Shown here in pieces: positions 8,766 to 18,247 of a stretch of 64,000 nt of DNA. Within the stretch, counting starts at the first letter, position 1; the number at the start of each line of letters is the position of its first letter. Made by a program: the position numbers and the translations under genes. The notes beneath the pieces were generated by a model. That model made no database searches. It had not been told where the DNA came from and worked only from the letters and a program-made list of their open reading frames with translations. The stretch covers positions 124,001 through 188,000 of the forward strand of contig NZ_WTCR01000004.1 of the NCBI RefSeq assembly GCF_009795715.1, read 5' to 3'. Source of the stretch: Labilibaculum euxinicum. GTDB lineage: Bacteria > Bacteroidota > Bacteroidia > Bacteroidales > Marinifilaceae.

Positions 8766-8797
8766 TTTGGATTGAAAAATTGTTTTTTTTATATTTG
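8766..8797 (+). promoter_or_regulatory. Promoter of cold-shock gene copy 2
   Basis: TTTG at 8766-8769 and TATATTTG at 8790-8797 are separated by 20 nt, a textbook Bacteroidota -33/-7 pair (TTTG, TAnnTTTG). The inferred transcript begins near 8804, leaving about 140 nt of leader. The rest of 8535-8765 holds nothing I can name. Confidence 0.75.
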
Positions 8798-8821
8798 TTT
8801 TGTTCGAAAGTCTTATTAAAT

Positions 8822-8946
8822 AATAATTTCAATATCATTTATTACTATTCATTCCATTTAGGAATAAAAATAATAGAACTGTTACTGGCAATTAAATAAG
8901 AATACAGACTTTAAACAAACATCTTATTATTTTAAAAAACATTACA
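8822..8946 (+). promoter_or_regulatory. Conserved cold-shock leader (5' UTR), copy 2
   Basis: Second copy of the leader described at 8166-8288. Blocks are conserved while the bases between them diverge, a pattern of selection on structure or on short binding sites rather than a very recent duplication alone. Confidence 0.5.
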
Positions 8947-9138
8947 ATGGAAGGAACAGTAAAATTCTTTAACGAATCTAAAGGTTTTGGATTCATTAAA
9001 CCAGCAGATTCAAGTGAAGACATCTTCGTACACTCATCGGGTCTTATCGACGAAATTCGTGAAAACGATAAAGTTGAGTACGATATGGAAAAAGGAAGAA
9101 AAGGTATGAACGCAGTAAATGTAAGAGTAATCGACTAG
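8947..9138 (+). CDS. CspA-family cold-shock protein, copy 2
   Basis: A 63-residue cold-shock domain protein with RNP1 KGFGFI (12-17) and RNP2 DIFVHS (25-30). It is nearly identical to copy 1, and the first 60 or so bases of the two genes differ very little, pointing to tandem duplication including the leader. It is expected to act as an RNA chaperone at low temperature or during growth-phase transitions. Its promoter is a better match to consensus than that of copy 1. Confidence 0.95.
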   Translation: MEGTVKFFNESKGFGFIKPADSSEDIFVHSSGLIDEIRENDKVEYDMEKGRKGMNAVNVRVID

Positions 9139-9162
9139 TTCATATTACTTTCATACAAAATA

Positions 9163-9190
9163 AAAAACCACCCTTTTGGGGTGGTTTTTT
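9163..9190. terminator. Terminator of cold-shock gene copy 2
   Basis: AAAAAACCACCC, loop TTTT and GGGTGGTTTTTT. It has A and T runs on both sides, so it can also end the convergent - strand cold-shock-domain gene. Confidence 0.92.
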
Positions 9191-9223
9191 ATTTCTTAAA
9201 ATTGTAACAACCGAAAAGGCTGT

Positions 9224-9679
9224 TTATTTTTTAACTAAAGTAACATTTACAGCATTCATCCCTTTAGGACCACGCTCAGTTTCAAAGTTAACTTTATCAT
9301 TTTCACTTACTGAATCTACAAGACCATTGATATGCACAAAAATACTCTCCTTGGTTTCTAAATCCTTAATAAATCCATATCCTTTACTAGTATTGAAAAA
9401 AGATACAATACCCTCTCTTAAAGGTTGTTCAAAATTACCGTCATCACTATTTCGTGCACCAAGAACAATGTCTTCTTCGTTAATCTCTTTCTTCTTTTTG
9501 GTTGGATCTGGTGGCGTATCACTCAAATTGCCAAACTCATCTGTATAGGCAAGCATTTCTTCGAAAGTACGACCTGGACTGGATTTACGTTCTTCTTTAC
9601 GCGCTTCTTTTTCTTTTCTTTTCTGGAGTTTTTGCTTCTCTTTCTCTTTTTTGTTGTAAGTTTCTTTTGGTCTTGCCAT
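9224..9679 (-). CDS. Cold-shock-domain protein with a basic N-terminal extension
   Basis: A 151-residue protein. Residues 1-38 are a highly charged Lys/Glu/Arg-rich helix, followed by an acidic linker (about 40-85) and a C-terminal cold-shock domain (about 88-150) with RNP1 KGYGFI and RNP2 IFVHI. The architecture is common in Bacteroidota. The basic tail probably adds RNA or ribosome binding. It is convergent with the two small cold-shock genes, making a cluster of three CSD genes; it has no visible copy of the long conserved leader. Confidence 0.9.
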   Translation of the reverse strand: MARPKETYNKKEKEKQKLQKRKEKEARKEERKSSPGRTFEEMLAYTDEFGNLSDTPPDPTKKKKEINEEDIVLGARNSDDGNFEQPLREGIVSFFNTSKGYGFIKDLETKESIFVHINGLVDSVSENDKVNFETERGPKGMNAVNVTLVKK

Positions 9680-9968
9680 AGCTTTTTTAAGATTCGAAAT
9701 TCATTATAATCCTTCAAAAAATAAACACGATAATTAATACTACTATCTGATCATTTCTTAAAGGTTCTGCAATGTACGGAATTATTCTCAACAAATTGCT
9801 AATTATTTATCCTTAAGGGTATAATATGCACCTGAATATGACAAATTTAAGCTGTAATTCCAATCATCTATTTTATATAAAAAAACAAATTTATAAGATT
9901 TAAACTCATATTTGTAAAATCCACCCAGAAAAAATATCTTTCCTGTATTCGAAACAAATAGATTTATT

Positions 9969-10520
9969 ATGGAATTACACTCTAAAAGATTATGCCTACA
10001 AACAATCCAAAATAAACATGCTAAAGAAGTATTTGATTATCGTTCAGATGCTAAGACCAATCAGTACCAAGGCTGGATCCCAAAAAACATTGATGATGTT
10101 TATGATTTCATCAACAATAAAGTTTCCAAAAGCATCGACCAGATTGACACATGGCATCAATTCGTAATTATCTGCAGAGAAGATCAGAAAGTGATTGGTG
10201 ATATTGGAATTCACTTTTTAGATGAAAACAAAAAACAGGTCGAATTGGGTTGTACCCTGGCAAAATCTTATCATGGAAAAGGCTTTGCTAACGAAGCTTT
10301 ATCAGAAGTAATTAAATTTCTTTTTACTGATTTAAACAAACATCGTATTACTGCTTCGGTCGATCCGGCAAATATAAAATCGATAGCTATGCTTGAACGT
10401 TTAGACTTTCGAAAAGAAGCTCATTTTATAAAAAGCATCTTTGTAGATGGAGAATGGATTGATGATGTAATTTATGCAATTCTTAAAGACGAGTGGATCA
10501 ATAAAATCCAAAATGATTAA
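9969..10520 (+). CDS. GNAT N-acetyltransferase, RimJ/RimL-like
   Basis: A 183-residue acetyl-CoA-dependent N-acetyltransferase. The N-terminal MELHSKRLCLQTI is the usual first strand of RimJ/RimL-type enzymes; IGDIGIHFL and ELGCTLAKSYHGKGFANEAL (about 95-114) form motif A, with HGKGFA as the acetyl-CoA pyrophosphate loop. The end NIKSIAMLERLDFRKEAHF is motif B. The substrate may be a protein N-terminus or a small amine such as an antibiotic; it cannot be told. Its 3' end is 14 nt from the convergent GNAT pseudogene. Confidence 0.85.
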   Translation: MELHSKRLCLQTIQNKHAKEVFDYRSDAKTNQYQGWIPKNIDDVYDFINNKVSKSIDQIDTWHQFVIICREDQKVIGDIGIHFLDENKKQVELGCTLAKSYHGKGFANEALSEVIKFLFTDLNKHRITASVDPANIKSIAMLERLDFRKEAHFIKSIFVDGEWIDDVIYAILKDEWINKIQND

Positions 10521-10534
10521 TTTCTCCACTTTTT

Positions 10535-11048
10535 CTAAGCTCCTATCTCTTTATAGAACACCCAATTTTCGTATTGATTTTCACCCATTTCGAAAAAGCA
10601 CTTGCCGGCCACCAAATAATTCCGGCGATGATAAAAATCAAGAGCATTTTGGTTTTTGTAATAAGCAGTGAGCCATAAACCTGAACCATTATTTTTTCTC
10701 ACCTCATTTTCAGCATGCAGCAAAAGTTTATAACCAACTCCCTGTCCATGAAAATGTCTTGACACGTATAATACGGATAGTTCTGGATCTGTAATATCTT
10801 TTACAGGACAAGAAGTATCGTAATCCAGTTGAGAACACGCAATTAAGCACGAATCCTTCTCGACCAAAAATTGGATTTCGAAGTATAGTTTCCGTTTTTT
10901 CTTTGGTAATTTCAGAAGCCAAATATTCCGCATATTCGTTATTTACTCCTCCCGCAGCATAGGTATCAAGCCAAACTTGAATTTTAAACATCGCAATACA
11001 AAGAGCATCTGAAGTTTCGGCTCTACGAATAATAAAATCGGTAATCAT
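10535..11048 (-). pseudogene. GNAT acetyltransferase broken by a frameshift
   Basis: Two overlapping frames make one GNAT protein. The N-terminal frame starts at 11048 with MITDFIIRRAETSDALCIA and reads to ILRNPIF; the continuation VEKDSCLIAC and the acetyl-CoA motif HFHGQGVGYKLL followed by YKNQNALDFYHRRNY lie in another frame ending at 10535. The switch falls at a run of five A on the + strand (10866-10870); removing one base there joins the frames. This may be a real mutation or a homopolymer sequencing error. It lies 17 nt after the ATP-grasp gene in the same direction, so the two were probably one operon. Confidence 0.75.
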
Positions 11049-11065
11049 ATCGATGCAATGATATT

Positions 11066-12235
11066 TTAATGAGACTCTTCAATGACAAGATCACATAAAT
11101 CAGAAACTAATATCTCTTCAATTTCACGGAACTTATCTTTTGGAGTTTTGGTAAACAGCATCCCAAAAATAGAGTACATTTTATAATCAATTTTACGTAA
11201 TTCCAGTGGATTACAAAATTGCGTCAATAATTTTTCATAATCAAAATGTGTAATTTTACCAGATGGTATTTTAGTCGAATTGTCCAAAATAATCAAAGAA
11301 TAAATCTCATCATCCATTTCTTTTAAGATCTGATTCCAATCGGGTTTAATATTGCTTAAAAAACAATGATACGGATTCAATTTCGTGGCCAAATAAGTTA
11401 AATCTGCCGTAGTACACCAGCCACCAAACCTCATTGGATTCACTTCAATAGGGACTAATTTACCCGCTTCATCCACACGAACTTCGATGTGAACAGGAAA
11501 ATTTTTCAATTCAACCTGCTCTCCGAGATCCTGCACAAACTGCTTAAATTGTGGAAGGTATGCCCTAATCAATTCCTTTGAAGTGTAATAAACCCGATCA
11601 CTGACATCCTTTTCGGAAGCAAAAAGGTGCTTTAATACTCCCAACACAACCGCTTCGCCATTCTCATCAAAATAAGCATCAAAAGCAAACTCTTCTCCAG
11701 CAATTACTTCCTCAATTAAAAAGGAAGATGCGTTTACTACCTCAATAGGAAATAAAGCCTGAGCATTTGTAAATTCCTTGCGAATTAATTGCTTCACTCG
11801 TGACCAATCATTCTCATCTACAACCTTATGAACTCCAAGACTTAAAAAACCTACTGCCGGCTTAATTATAAACGGCATTGGTAATTCGTCCAATTGAATT
11901 TTATCCAAATCTTTAAGGAGCACTTCCTTATAATAGAAATCAGGATACATTCCCTGAATCAATTTTCGGAACTCAATTTTATTTTTAAACACATTAATGT
12001 ATTCAGGTAGTTTGGTGAAACTTAAATGGTTCAGTACCCAATTGATAGAATTCTCGGAATTAGTATAAATTCGACTATTTGTATTATCACGAAAATGTTG
12101 AACAATCTGCTCTGAACTAATCAATGCAAGCTCCCCCTTTTCGGTAACATTACCCGTATCCATAGTTGGAAAATTATATTTTTCAATTGTCTCTTTAAGA
12201 AACTTGGAAACGTAAGGTTTGTCTAATAAAATCAT
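11066..12235 (-). CDS. ATP-grasp domain enzyme of unknown substrate
   Basis: A 389-residue cytosolic protein. ATP-grasp features run from about 120 to 290: MPFIIKPAVGFLSLGV (Lys and the glycine-rich loop), SFLIEEVIAGEEFAFDAYF (adenine-contacting hinge and acidic residues), VHIEVRV and PIEVNPMRFGG (Mg-binding Glu and Asn). Such enzymes ligate a carboxylate to an amine or thiol through an acyl phosphate. The adjacent GNAT in the same direction hints at small-molecule or peptide modification, but I see no peptide precursor or biosynthetic cluster here. Confidence 0.8.
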   Translation of the reverse strand: MILLDKPYVSKFLKETIEKYNFPTMDTGNVTEKGELALISSEQIVQHFRDNTNSRIYTNSENSINWVLNHLSFTKLPEYINVFKNKIEFRKLIQGMYPDFYYKEVLLKDLDKIQLDELPMPFIIKPAVGFLSLGVHKVVDENDWSRVKQLIRKEFTNAQALFPIEVVNASSFLIEEVIAGEEFAFDAYFDENGEAVVLGVLKHLFASEKDVSDRVYYTSKELIRAYLPQFKQFVQDLGEQVELKNFPVHIEVRVDEAGKLVPIEVNPMRFGGWCTTADLTYLATKLNPYHCFLSNIKPDWNQILKEMDDEIYSLIILDNSTKIPSGKITHFDYEKLLTQFCNPLELRKIDYKMYSIFGMLFTKTPKDKFREIEEILVSDLCDLVIEESH

Positions 12236-12434
12236 GCAATAGTAATGTTAAGTATCAAATCTTGCACAAAGCTACAAAATATGTTTATAGTAATCTATTA
12301 ATATAAAAGAATGGAGGAAACTCAACAAATCAAATAAGCAATTAAAAAGTTTGCTAAATTCCAAAGCTTTTAATAATGCTCATTTTTATTAAATCCCTAC
12401 CTTTTAGGCTATAAAAATTAATACTGTTAATTCT

Positions 12435-13397
12435 GTGAAAAATAAAATACTTATCACCTATTCTATTCCAAAAGAGGGACTTACCGAATTGGAAACTCAT
12501 TTTGATTTGATTTACCCCGAAAAGGAATTCTTCACAAAAGAAGAATTAATTGAACTGATTCCGCACTGTATTGGTTTGCTGTCTATTTTTAACCGAGAAG
12601 TCTCTGCAGATATAATAAAAGCTGGAAAAAATCTGAAAATTATCAGCAATTACGGAGTTGGTTTTAATAATATCGATATGAATGCTGCAAATGAGCAAGA
12701 AATTATTGTATGCAATACTCCTGAAGCTGTTTGCGAACCAACTGCCGAATTGTGTATGGGACTTTTATTATCGCTGAGCAGACAAATTTCGTTGTGCAAT
12801 TATGGATTAAAAACAAATCCCGAATTTGAATGGGGAGTAATGAAAAATTTAGGAAGCACACTGCGAGGAAAGACCTTAGGAATTGTAGGCATGGGCAATA
12901 TTGGTAAATCGGTTGCCGAAAAGGCAATGGTTTTTGGTATGAATATCGCTTATCACAATAGAAAACCCATTTCTGAGATTAAATGGAAGGATGCAGTTTA
13001 TATGCATTTGCCGGATCTGCTTGAAAAATCGGATGTAATTTCCCTGCACTGCCCCTTAACCCCTGAAACGCATCATTTATTAAATGAAAAGGAGTTCCTG
13101 AAAATGAAAAAAACGGCCTTTTTAATTAATACATCCCGGGGTGCAGTTATTAATGAAGCTGACTTGGCCATAGCTTTGGAACAAGGTGAAATTGCCGGTG
13201 CCGCACTGGATGTTTTTGAGAACGAACCCATTATTCATCCAAAATTATTAACGCAGAAAACAGCTCTTGTAGTACCACATATTGGCACTGCAACAATCGA
13301 AACCAGAATTGAAATGAGCCGGGAAGCCTGTCAGAATATTATTGAGTACTTAAAAAATGGAATTACAAAAAACAGGGTTAATCAGGCTTTTTTTTAA
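12435..13397 (+). CDS. NAD-dependent D-2-hydroxyacid dehydrogenase
   Basis: A 320-residue enzyme of the D-isomer-specific 2-hydroxyacid dehydrogenase family. The Rossmann motif is GIVGMGNIG (about 149-157); the catalytic triad is visible as Arg in NTSRGAVINE, Glu in FENEP and His in VVPHIGTAT. Substrates in the family include glyoxylate, hydroxypyruvate, phosphoglycerate and D-lactate; without a C-terminal ACT domain it is not a full SerA. The start is a GTG at 12435; no in-frame ATG lies close enough. It is 51 nt upstream of coaX and may be cotranscribed with it. Confidence 0.87.
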   Translation: MKNKILITYSIPKEGLTELETHFDLIYPEKEFFTKEELIELIPHCIGLLSIFNREVSADIIKAGKNLKIISNYGVGFNNIDMNAANEQEIIVCNTPEAVCEPTAELCMGLLLSLSRQISLCNYGLKTNPEFEWGVMKNLGSTLRGKTLGIVGMGNIGKSVAEKAMVFGMNIAYHNRKPISEIKWKDAVYMHLPDLLEKSDVISLHCPLTPETHHLLNEKEFLKMKKTAFLINTSRGAVINEADLAIALEQGEIAGAALDVFENEPIIHPKLLTQKTALVVPHIGTATIETRIEMSREACQNIIEYLKNGITKNRVNQAFF

Positions 13398-13448
13398 AGC
13401 TTTTGCCGATCTTTATCTTTAGTTTAAGCAATAAATACAAGCCAACAT

Positions 13449-14216
13449 ATGCTTTTAGCCATCGACATAGGAAATTCAAATGTGGTCTGCGGTTTATCCA
13501 GCAATAATCATTGGGCCGAACAATTTAGAATTCATACAGTTGCCAACAAAACATCTGATGAATACGAAGTCATTTACAGAACTTTACTTGCGAGTCGGAA
13601 TATCGATTTGAAAGAGATTAACCGGGTAGTTCTGAGCAGTGTAGTTCCCTCGCTGATACTTCCTATCCGTGAGATGATTCGAAAACTGTTCAACCAAGAG
13701 CCTTTAGTTCTCGGTCCGGAATTGTATCCGCGCTTGGATATTGGAATAAGCAATCCTTATGAAATAGGAACAGATTTGGTTGCCAATGCCGTTGCTGCTC
13801 ACAACAAATATTCGGGCAATTGCATTGTTGTTGATTTTGGTACTGCTCTTACTTTTACTGTGATAAAAGCAGATGGAAATTTGCTGGGAGTGACGATTGC
13901 TCCCGGGCTTAAAACTGCCATGGCATCGCTTTCTCAAAAAACAGCTCAATTACCAAATGTCGATTTGGTTGTTCCTCCCTCCTGCATTGGAAAAAATACG
14001 GTTCATGCAATGCAGGCTGGTATTGTAATCGGTTACAAAGGTCTTGTTGAATCACTTCTGACTGAAATGAAAAAGGAAATGGAAGGAAAAACTACTGTAA
14101 TTGCCACTGGTGGATTGGCCACTGTGATGCTTCCTATTCTTAACAGTTTCGATCATCATGAACCAATGTTAACCCTCGACGGACTTAAAATCGTTGGAAA
14201 TAAATTTTACAAATAA
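13449..14216 (+). CDS. coaX: Type III pantothenate kinase
   Basis: A 255-residue enzyme for the first step of coenzyme A synthesis, phosphorylating pantothenate. The ASKHA-fold phosphate motifs are LAIDIGNSNVV (3-13) and VVDFGTALTFTVI (about 127-139); GTDLVANAVAAH (about 109-120) is the dimer-interface motif of CoaX. The length is normal for the family. Type III kinases are not feedback-inhibited by CoA and need a monovalent cation. It sits between the dehydrogenase and a CYTH protein with short gaps (51 and 18 nt), suggesting an operon. Confidence 0.95.
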   Translation: MLLAIDIGNSNVVCGLSSNNHWAEQFRIHTVANKTSDEYEVIYRTLLASRNIDLKEINRVVLSSVVPSLILPIREMIRKLFNQEPLVLGPELYPRLDIGISNPYEIGTDLVANAVAAHNKYSGNCIVVDFGTALTFTVIKADGNLLGVTIAPGLKTAMASLSQKTAQLPNVDLVVPPSCIGKNTVHAMQAGIVIGYKGLVESLLTEMKKEMEGKTTVIATGGLATVMLPILNSFDHHEPMLTLDGLKIVGNKFYK

Positions 14217-14234
14217 GACAAACCTCAGCAATAT

Positions 14235-14693
14235 ATGCCTCTAGAAATAGAAAGAAAATTCCTCATAAAATCAAATTTACTGGATCTTCCTCAAGAGGGA
14301 AAGAAACTTATTCAAGGATACATTTGGAGTGATCCGGATAAAAGTTTACGAATTAGAATTGCGGGAGATCAATCTTTTTTAACCATTAAAACCGGAAATA
14401 ATCCGCTGAGCAGGTCTGAATTTGAATACGAAATTCCGATGAAAGATGCTCAGAATCTTTTAGTTCTTTGTGATTCGAAGATTGAAAAAACACGATTCGT
14501 GATTCCTCAAAATAATTTATTCTGGGAAATAGACGTATTTGAAGGCGACAACAAGGGTTTAATTGTAGCCGAAATTGAGCTTAGCTCTGAAAATGAAAAC
14601 TTTGAACTGCCACAATGGATTGATCGGGAAGTCACAAATGAAAGTAAATTTTTAAATGTGGAACTAATAAAACATCCCTTTTCCAAATGGTGA
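14235..14693 (+). CDS. CYTH domain protein (triphosphate tunnel metalloenzyme)
   Basis: A 152-residue protein starting PLEIERKFLI, the ExExK signature of CYTH proteins. Further basic and acidic strands (SLRIRIAG, FLTIKTG, RSEFEYEIP, WEIDVFEG, AEIELSSE) line the tunnel. Family members hydrolyse inorganic triphosphate or thiamine triphosphate, or act as adenylate cyclases; small single-domain bacterial forms are usually tripolyphosphatases. Its 3' end overlaps the convergent GH3 fusion gene by 30 nt. Confidence 0.88.
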   Translation: MPLEIERKFLIKSNLLDLPQEGKKLIQGYIWSDPDKSLRIRIAGDQSFLTIKTGNNPLSRSEFEYEIPMKDAQNLLVLCDSKIEKTRFVIPQNNLFWEIDVFEGDNKGLIVAEIELSSENENFELPQWIDREVTNESKFLNVELIKHPFSKW

Positions 14694-17600
14694 AAAAGGA
14701 AGGCTTATGAATTCAGGATCAACTTTTTCCTCTCTAATTATTGATTTATATATTTGTTCCTGAATTTTAGTTCGTACATCCATTTCTATCAATTTGGTAT
14801 TCGACTCATCAGGACAAATTCGGTTCGACAGAAAAATATACAGCAAATCATATTTGGGATCAATCCAAATCATAGTGCCGGTAAAACCAGTGTGTCCATA
14901 ACTTAATTCGGAAGCCTCACTGCATGTTGGACCACCTTTTTCTTCGGGATCGTAAAAAGGTTTATCAAAGCCAATTCCTCTTCTGTTTTCTGAATTTGGG
15001 TAGGCACGTCCAGTAAATCGATTCATCGTTTCAGCACTTATGTAGGTTTCACCGCCATAAGTTCCTTCCTGAAGATACATCTGAGCTAATTTTGCCAGAT
15101 CGCCAGCATTACCAAACATTCCTGCATGTCCCGAAACGCCGCCAAGCATTGCTGCAGTTGGATCGTGCACATAAGCTTTAAGCCATTGTTTTCGAAAAAA
15201 CTTATCATCCTGTGTTGGTACAATCCGATCGGCACTAAAGCGTTTCAAAGGATGATACCCCAGACTGGAGGCTCCCAACATGTCGTACAAATGTCTTTTC
15301 ACATAGCCATCCAAACTTTCGCCGGAAATATCCTTAATCATCTCTCCCATCATTATAAAACCAAGATCGCTGTATTTATAACCATTTGATTCTCTAAATT
15401 CGGTTGCCAATATCTGATTGATTATCGTATCGTGATAACCTTTATGTATAAAAAGGTTATCCGCAATTTGAACCGGGTATTCTTCAGAGCTTTGATTGGA
15501 AAAAATCCCCTCTCTAAATTTATAATTTCGATCCAGATACAATTTATCAGCCACTTTTAAACTATAACGTTTCGAATAGTTCCGACTGAATAAATCTCCA
15601 TCGAAGCTCGCCGAATCAACAGCCTCCCATTGAAATGGTTTATAACTCAACAATCTCGCTTCATGAGCTAAAATTTTCTTTAAAATAAGAGTATCCTTAT
15701 TGGTGCCTTTGGCTTTTGAAAAATACTCACCCAATGTATGATCCACATTAATCCACCCTTCGTCACTTAACTGCATTATTGCCGGAAGTGCAGCTGTAAT
15801 CTTTGTAAGTGATGCTAAATCGTAAATATCAGGATTACGAACTTCTACTTTTCCTTTGTAGGTATAATGACCGTATGATTTATGAAATACAACCTTTCCT
15901 TTTCTAGCTACCAGGATTTGACAGCCTGGGGTTGCTTTTTTTTTAATGGCATCATTTACTATCGAATCAATAACATTCAATTTAAGTGTATTTAATTCAA
16001 CTTGTTCGGGCAAAGAAAATCCCAGACGGTTGTGTTTGGTTTCAAAACCAGTACCAACCGGAAAATGTCCATTAACCGTAACCGGTAAGTGCCCTTGAGA
16101 AGCCAACCCTCCAAAAATTATTTGAGCAGAAGCCATCTGAGTTTCAATATTATCCTCATACGAAACCAAAATCCCTTTTAGCCGATCAGTCCCTTCATAT
16201 AAATCCAATCCATAAGGGTTTGCAAACAGATCAAAAATCACCTTCTTGTTTTTTGAAAGCTCAGAAAGAAACTCAATAGTCTGACTCGTAATTCCAAAAT
16301 TCTTTGATGCCCGCATATCATTGTCGTGCTTACTTACAATCACCAAATTGTATTTATCAAGTTTTTTCAATAATTGATAATAACTTTCAATCGAAGCACT
16401 TTTCCCGATCTGAAAAAAATCTATATCTGCATACCTGCCAAGATATTCCTGAAATCTGTTTCGGATAGGGACACCCATAGCAACAGAAGCAATTTTCAGG
16501 GTATCTAATCTTTTTAACGGCAACAACTGCTCATCATTTTTCACCAATGTAATTGCCTTCTCGGTCAACTTTCGTCTTAAAATAAATCCTTGCTGTGTAT
16601 TTAATCCAGACCACAGTCTATTCTGATCAATTGGCTTGTACTCATTCAAATTGAGCCAATACTTTGCTTTCAAAATTTTCAAACACTTCTCGTTGATATC
16701 ATCCCAGAAAAGCTCACCGCTTTTTAGCGCCAATTTAATTTCTTTAATTGCTATTGCAACGTCTTCAGTAAAAAGAAGAACATCATTGCCCGCAACCAAA
16801 GCTTTAGCATCAACCACACCCTTCGGATAAAATTTACGAACGCCTTCCATATTTAAAGCATCCGTAAATACCAAACCTTTAAAACCCATTTCCCCTTTCA
16901 GCAATTGAGAAACGATCGGGCGGGAAAGTGTCGCTACTTTTTGCAAAGGATCAAGCGCCGGTACATTTAAATGAGAAACCATAATCCCCCCCAAACCATT
17001 ATTTATTAAACGACGGAAAGGAAATAGTTCAATAGAATCAAGTCTTTCAATAGGATGATCTACCAAAGGAAGATCAAAATGCGAATCGGTTTCGGTATCT
17101 CCGTGACCCGGAAAATGTTTGCCTACAGCAATAATTCCTGATTTCTGCATTCCTGAAGCAAAAGCGTACGATTTGTTGGTTACATTGTAACGATCCTCGC
17201 CAAAGGAACGGCTGTTAATTACCGGATTTCGAGGATTATTATTCACATCCATTACGGGTGAGAAATTCACATGAACACCAAGCCTGTTACACTCTTTCCC
17301 AATCTGTTTCCCCAACTGAAAAATCAATTCATTATCCTGAATTGCACCCAGCATAATTTGCCTTGGGTAACTTATCGTTTGTTTTAATCTGGATCCGAGT
17401 CCAATCTCTGCATCCATTCCAATCCAAAGAGGAACCTTTGCCAAAGCTTGATACCTATTTGTCAACTCGGCTTGCTTACCCGGTTCTCCTTGAAAAAATA
17501 TAATTCCTCCGATTTGATATTTACTCACTAAGCCGGCAATCCTCTCAGATTCTTCATCTCCTTTATTCGAATATGCTGCAAGCATAAACAATTGAGCAAT

Positions 17601-17774
17601 TCTCTCGTCATCACTTAAAGTCGACAGAATGGAATCTGCCCAGATATTGGGTTGAGACAATCCATAAACTAACCTATCATCTTCTAAATCAATATTTTGT
17701 GCAGACACAAAAAAATGACTTACAAGAAAAATAAGAATAATAAACAATCTGTTCAGAGAATATATATGTGTCAT
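14664..17774 (-). CDS. GH3 beta-N-acetylglucosaminidase fused to a serine beta-lactamase-family hydrolase
   Basis: A 1036-residue secreted protein with a signal peptide (residues 1-25, ending FVSAQ). Residues 40-380 are a NagZ-type GH3 domain with KHFPGHGDTETDSH (219-232, where Asp230/His232 form the dyad) and the nucleophile Asp305 in LVFTDALNM. Residues 400-590 form a GH3 C-terminal sandwich. Residues 600-1015 are a class C/PBP-like serine hydrolase domain with SLTK (Ser655, Lys658), Tyr in KYSDLGF, and HTGFTGT near the end. Periplasmic action on peptidoglycan sugars and peptides is likely. Such fusions are familiar in Bacteroidota. Confidence 0.9.
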   Translation of the reverse strand: MTHIYSLNRLFIILIFLVSHFFVSAQNIDLEDDRLVYGLSQPNIWADSILSTLSDDERIAQLFMLAAYSNKGDEESERIAGLVSKYQIGGIIFFQGEPGKQAELTNRYQALAKVPLWIGMDAEIGLGSRLKQTISYPRQIMLGAIQDNELIFQLGKQIGKECNRLGVHVNFSPVMDVNNNPRNPVINSRSFGEDRYNVTNKSYAFASGMQKSGIIAVGKHFPGHGDTETDSHFDLPLVDHPIERLDSIELFPFRRLINNGLGGIMVSHLNVPALDPLQKVATLSRPIVSQLLKGEMGFKGLVFTDALNMEGVRKFYPKGVVDAKALVAGNDVLLFTEDVAIAIKEIKLALKSGELFWDDINEKCLKILKAKYWLNLNEYKPIDQNRLWSGLNTQQGFILRRKLTEKAITLVKNDEQLLPLKRLDTLKIASVAMGVPIRNRFQEYLGRYADIDFFQIGKSASIESYYQLLKKLDKYNLVIVSKHDNDMRASKNFGITSQTIEFLSELSKNKKVIFDLFANPYGLDLYEGTDRLKGILVSYEDNIETQMASAQIIFGGLASQGHLPVTVNGHFPVGTGFETKHNRLGFSLPEQVELNTLKLNVIDSIVNDAIKKKATPGCQILVARKGKVVFHKSYGHYTYKGKVEVRNPDIYDLASLTKITAALPAIMQLSDEGWINVDHTLGEYFSKAKGTNKDTLILKKILAHEARLLSYKPFQWEAVDSASFDGDLFSRNYSKRYSLKVADKLYLDRNYKFREGIFSNQSSEEYPVQIADNLFIHKGYHDTIINQILATEFRESNGYKYSDLGFIMMGEMIKDISGESLDGYVKRHLYDMLGASSLGYHPLKRFSADRIVPTQDDKFFRKQWLKAYVHDPTAAMLGGVSGHAGMFGNAGDLAKLAQMYLQEGTYGGETYISAETMNRFTGRAYPNSENRRGIGFDKPFYDPEEKGGPTCSEASELSYGHTGFTGTMIWIDPKYDLLYIFLSNRICPDESNTKLIEMDVRTKIQEQIYKSIIREEKVDPEFISLPFSPFGKGMFY

Positions 17775-18247
17775 GAAAATCTTTCTTTGGCTATAAAAAC
17801 AGTGAAGTGCAACAAAATTATAAATACCCTGTCAATTAACAGAATGATTCATCACTTAAAATGAAGAATTAATAAATTATTTAGGAGAGAATACTTATGG
17901 TGATATAAAAAAGGGGCAAAGCCCCTCTTTTAATTACTAACAACTAAAACCATACTTAAAACTTAAAAAGAGCTGAAACTTATCAAGTCAAATATGAAAA
18001 TTGAAGGAATTTAAACCTTCACTACACAAGTAAAAATATTGCAATAGGTATGATAAAACAAGTGTCAAATGTGCCATTTTCTTCACATTGAACATAACAA
18101 TAGGCTCTTATTTATCTGATTACCCGCAAAAAAGGGCTTACAACTTAATTGTAAGGAAAACTATTCTTTTTGAAAAATCGATAAAAAGGATTAAATTAAA
18201 AATTGAGATGATGCCAAATCATATGTTCAATTCTTAAGCTACCCATT
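17775..18247. other. Divergent intergenic region with an unassigned hairpin
   Basis: 473 nt between the GH3 fusion (-) and a small secreted protein (+). A terminator-like hairpin lies at 17911-17930. A further small inverted repeat GAAGG/CCTTC lies near 18004-18021. No promoter pair is convincing. Confidence 0.4.
17911..17930. terminator. Terminator-like hairpin without an obvious gene
   Basis: GGGGC, loop AAA, GCCCC with T-rich tails on both strands; the - strand tail is the longer T run. It lies upstream of both flanking genes, so it does not end either of them. It may end a small RNA or be a relic. Confidence 0.5.
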
